Position numbers and translations under genes: made by a program. From Kiritimatiellia bacterium (GTDB lineage: Bacteria; Verrucomicrobiota; Kiritimatiellia; UBA8416; JADHWI01), in contig JADHWI010000023.1 of assembly GCA_016783565.1 (NCBI GenBank), positions 1-37,733 of the forward strand: a DNA stretch of 37,733 bases, written 5' to 3'. The notes under the pieces are model-generated. The model did no database searches. It was given only the letters and a program-made list of their open reading frames with translations, and had not been told where the DNA came from. This document shows, piece after piece, positions 35,926 to 37,733 of this stretch; within the stretch, counting starts at the first letter, position 1, and every line of letters starts with the position of its first letter.

Positions 35926-36816
35926 ATGCACACACTACTTAAACGGGTGCAGGACGGAGAGATTCTGTTCTGCGACGGAGCACTTGGCACCCTCCTGCAG
36001 GCACGAGGCCTGCAGGGAGGCGAGTGTCCGGAATTATGGGCGCTTGATAAACCAGAGGACGTGAAAGCGATCCATAAGGATTACAAGGATGCCGGCAGCG
36101 ACATTGTCGAATGCAATTCTTTTGGCGGCAGTCGTTACAAACTGGCACATTATGGACTAGAAAACCGCGTATCGGAAATCAACCATGCGGCAGCAGCAGT
36201 AGCGCGACGCGTTGCCGGCGACGAACAACATGTGCTGGGCAGCATCGGACCAACAGGTGTCTTTCTCGAACCCTTGGGCACGGAGTCTCCGGCAGCCTTC
36301 ATGCAAGCTTTCGCAGAGCAGGCAATTGCCCTGCAGGCAGGCGGCGCAGACTGTGTCATCATCGAAACCATGACGGCTATAGAAGAGGCCACGTGCGCGG
36401 TCAAAGCCGCAAAAGAGAATACCACGCTGACTATCGTTGCAAGTTTCACCTTTGACCCACAAGTTCACGGTGGCTACGCCACCATGATGGGAGTGACACC
36501 CGATCGTTTTGCAGGGGCTATGCTCGAAGCCGGTGCAGACATTCTGGGCTCCAACTGCGGAACAGGGCCCGACCACATGATAGAAATCATCAGGCTGATT
36601 CATGCATCAGCGCCAGACACACCCATCATGGCTATGCCAAACGCGGGCATGCCGATAATGGAAGAAGGTGAGACCGTCTTCAAAGAGACACCCGACGAGA
36701 TGGCGAGCAAGGCCTACCAACTGGTCGATGCGGGTGCCTCAATCATCGGCGGATGCTGCGGCACCACGCCTGCCCATATTGCAGCAATGCGCAAAGCCAT
36801 TCTGGGCAAACATTAA
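35926..36816 (+). CDS. Homocysteine S-methyltransferase domain protein
   Basis: Zinc-dependent methyltransferase of the pfam02574 type, like the N-terminal module of MetH. FCDGALGTLLQARGLQGGEC opens the barrel. IVECNSFGGSRYKL, LGSIGPTGVFLEPLG and CVIIETMTAIEEA follow. Zinc ligands are Cys in LGSNCGTGPDHM and Cys-Cys in IIGGCCGTTPAHIAAMRK. At 296 residues it lacks the folate, cobalamin and activation domains of MetH, so it either uses a small methyl donor (S-methylmethionine or similar) or works with separate corrinoid partners. No such partner is in the window. It is 6 bases after superoxide reductase and three genes after the ThiF-like gene, in a sulfur amino acid setting. The start ATG 35926 has only a weak Shine-Dalgarno. 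Confidence 0.9.
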   Translation: MHTLLKRVQDGEILFCDGALGTLLQARGLQGGECPELWALDKPEDVKAIHKDYKDAGSDIVECNSFGGSRYKLAHYGLENRVSEINHAAAAVARRVAGDEQHVLGSIGPTGVFLEPLGTESPAAFMQAFAEQAIALQAGGADCVIIETMTAIEEATCAVKAAKENTTLTIVASFTFDPQVHGGYATMMGVTPDRFAGAMLEAGADILGSNCGTGPDHMIEIIRLIHASAPDTPIMAMPNAGMPIMEEGETVFKETPDEMASKAYQLVDAGASIIGGCCGTTPAHIAAMRKAILGKH

Positions 36817-36851
36817 ACCCAGTTCCCCATCCCGCTGAATAGAAACAATAC

Positions 36852-36932
36852 CCACCCCTAGCCCTCCCGGGAGGGGATACTTCTAACGCACTTTACTCTA
36901 AGCAATTCCCCGCCCGGGAGGGGAAGGGGTGG
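36852..36932. repeat. Inverted-repeat palindromic element
   Basis: An 81-base non-coding element bounded by 20-base inverted arms (CCACCCCTAGCCCTCCCGGG at 36852-36871 and its near-complement at 36913-36932, 18 of 20 matching). The left arm runs into the self-complementary CCCTCCCGGGAGGG. It is between the homocysteine methyltransferase gene and the convergent prepilin gene, so it could help end transcription. It resembles a dispersed non-autonomous repeat. The rest of 36817-37050 shows no gene. Confidence 0.55.
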
Positions 36933-37050
36933 ATTACCTGCCCAGAACTTAAACTCGCGCCACTCCGGTCAGTCCCCCAGCCTGCTCCCTTTGCGAGGAC
37001 AACACCCCCTTCGGTAAGCGATCAGCGAAATTCATTCATCTCACTACAAT

Positions 37051-37080
37051 AAAAAACGGGCACCTGAAATCAGGTGCCCG
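37051..37080 (-). terminator. Rho-independent terminator of the prepilin-like gene
   Basis: A perfect 10-base-pair stem CGGGCACCTG/CAGGTGCCCG with a 4-base loop (37057-37080) is followed on the minus strand by six T residues (37056-37051). It is 26 bases after the stop at 37106. This is the strongest terminator in the window. Confidence 0.9.
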
Positions 37081-37105
37081 TCGCAATGATCCTCAAATCT
37101 AAGGT

Positions 37106-37733
37106 CTACCAGCTCCCATCGTCTTCCCACGCCACTGTAGGCGTCGAACCCGTTGCGGTACCCGTGGTATCCCACATCCAGCCCCATCGCTCATTTGTCA
37201 GGGACTCTTCTTCAGTAGCGTCTGCGGCACGATTGAACCACTCAACATGGCCATCCGCAAAAAGGATGTTCCCACCCTCAAAGGAATGGTTTCCGCCCCA
37301 GGTGGTATCCCCTTCCACCGTAGCTTCCGGACGCCCAGCCGTCCCTTCAATACCGTTCTTATCGCAAGCCAGCAGGTTGTTCGGCGGAACACTTTCGCTC
37401 AGGCCACCACCGGTATCCTTAATACGATAGCAATAGCTGCTGTTCGGCTCTTCCATCTCATCAATTCGGTTTGTGGGTGCTCTTTCCCCATCACTCTTGC
37501 AGTAAAACAGGGGACCCTGATGTCCAAGATACCGCGAGCAAGCTTTCACGGAATCGGGATATCTCTCGCGATGATCGCCGGCATACATCTTAAGACCCAA
37601 ACCAATCTGCTTCAGATTGTTAGCACAGTCAATACGACGTGCGCGCTCACGGGCCTGTGCAATCGCAGGAAGCAACAGGGCAGCCAGAATACCGATGATC
37701 GCGATGACCACCAAGAGCTCAATGAGGGTAAAA
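37106..37733 (-). CDS. DUF1559-like type II pseudopilin/prepilin, partial (cut by window end)
   Basis: The open frame runs off the right edge, reading [20 protein letters not shown] at its visible N-terminal end. That is a type IV/II prepilin signature with Glu5 and the hydrophobic helix; the short leader peptide is outside the window. After the helix come [19 protein letters not shown] and, near the end, [20 protein letters not shown], the H-x-DG-type motif of PVC prepilin-like proteins (DUF1559 relatives). About 208 residues are visible. Function is unknown; such proteins are numerous in planctomycetes and Kiritimatiellota and are probably exported surface or pseudopilus proteins. The stop TAG is followed by a strong terminator. 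Confidence 0.9.
   Translation of the reverse strand, partial: FTLIELLVVIAIIGILAALLLPAIAQARERARRIDCANNLKQIGLGLKMYAGDHRERYPDSVKACSRYLGHQGPLFYCKSDGERAPTNRIDEMEEPNSSYCYRIKDTGGGLSESVPPNNLLACDKNGIEGTAGRPEATVEGDTTWGGNHSFEGGNILFADGHVEWFNRAADATEEESLTNERWGWMWDTTGTATGSTPTVAWEDDGSW

Overview
The window is a densely packed bacterial chromosome segment of roughly 53% GC by eye. Nearly every stretch is covered by housekeeping genes, and there is no sign of phage, plasmid, transposase or CRISPR. Several features point to the PVC group (Kiritimatiellota, Lentisphaerae or Verrucomicrobiota-like), probably an anaerobe or microaerophile. These are a prepilin of the DUF1559/H-X-DG type, a secreted Cys-type sulfatase beside an SSS sugar/sodium symporter, a secreted YVTN-propeller/cytochrome c protein, a formylglycine-generating-enzyme-like secreted protein, a eukaryote-type hexokinase, a superoxide reductase, and ThiH (the anaerobic route to thiazole). 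The taxonomic placement is inference from gene content only.

Layout. 1-5256 (minus): a cut-off DUF3592-like membrane protein, a hexokinase, and a two-gene set of secreted proteins (an FGE-like protein, then a protein whose C-terminus looks like a GspG pseudopilin). 5351-5533: a small inverted-repeat, MITE/REP-like element. 5565-8200 (minus): rpsP-trmD-rplS-rnhB-yraN, without rimM. 8385-13378 (minus): ilvE-mcsA-mcsB-clpC, the protein-arginine phosphorylation and ClpC degradation module, without ctsR. 13564-13651: tRNA-Leu(CAG) with its own promoter and terminator. 13793-14623 (minus): larE, divergent from a polyprenyl-phosphate glycosyltransferase and a CPBP protease (14715-16595, plus). 16753-22772 (minus): EF-G-like GTPase, PflX-like radical SAM protein, yebC, ruvC, ruvA, ruvB. 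22882-28133: an SSS symporter (minus) divergent from a sulfatase and a propeller/cytochrome protein (plus). 28134-33418 (minus): thiS-thiG-thiH, mnmA, metY and an Rrf2-type regulator. 33604-36816 (plus): ThiF/MoeB-like E1 enzyme, cysK, superoxide reductase and homocysteine methyltransferase. The window ends in a prepilin-like gene (minus) with a strong terminator.

The most coherent functional theme is sulfur handling at 28134-36816: thiazole synthesis, tRNA thiolation, homocysteine and cysteine synthesis, homocysteine methylation, a ThiF-type activating enzyme and a three-cysteine Rrf2 regulator, arranged around one divergent control region at 33419-33603. The second theme is McsA/McsB/ClpC quality control. 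The most unusual single items are the pseudopilin-like tail on a non-pilin secreted protein, the EF-G paralogue with a changed G4 motif, the ThiF homologue lacking the usual cysteine loop, and the inverted-repeat elements at 5351-5533 and 36852-36932.

Many gene starts were moved inward from the longest reading frame, using Shine-Dalgarno sequences, family start points and overlap with neighbouring genes. All functions are inferred from sequence reading alone; no search was run.
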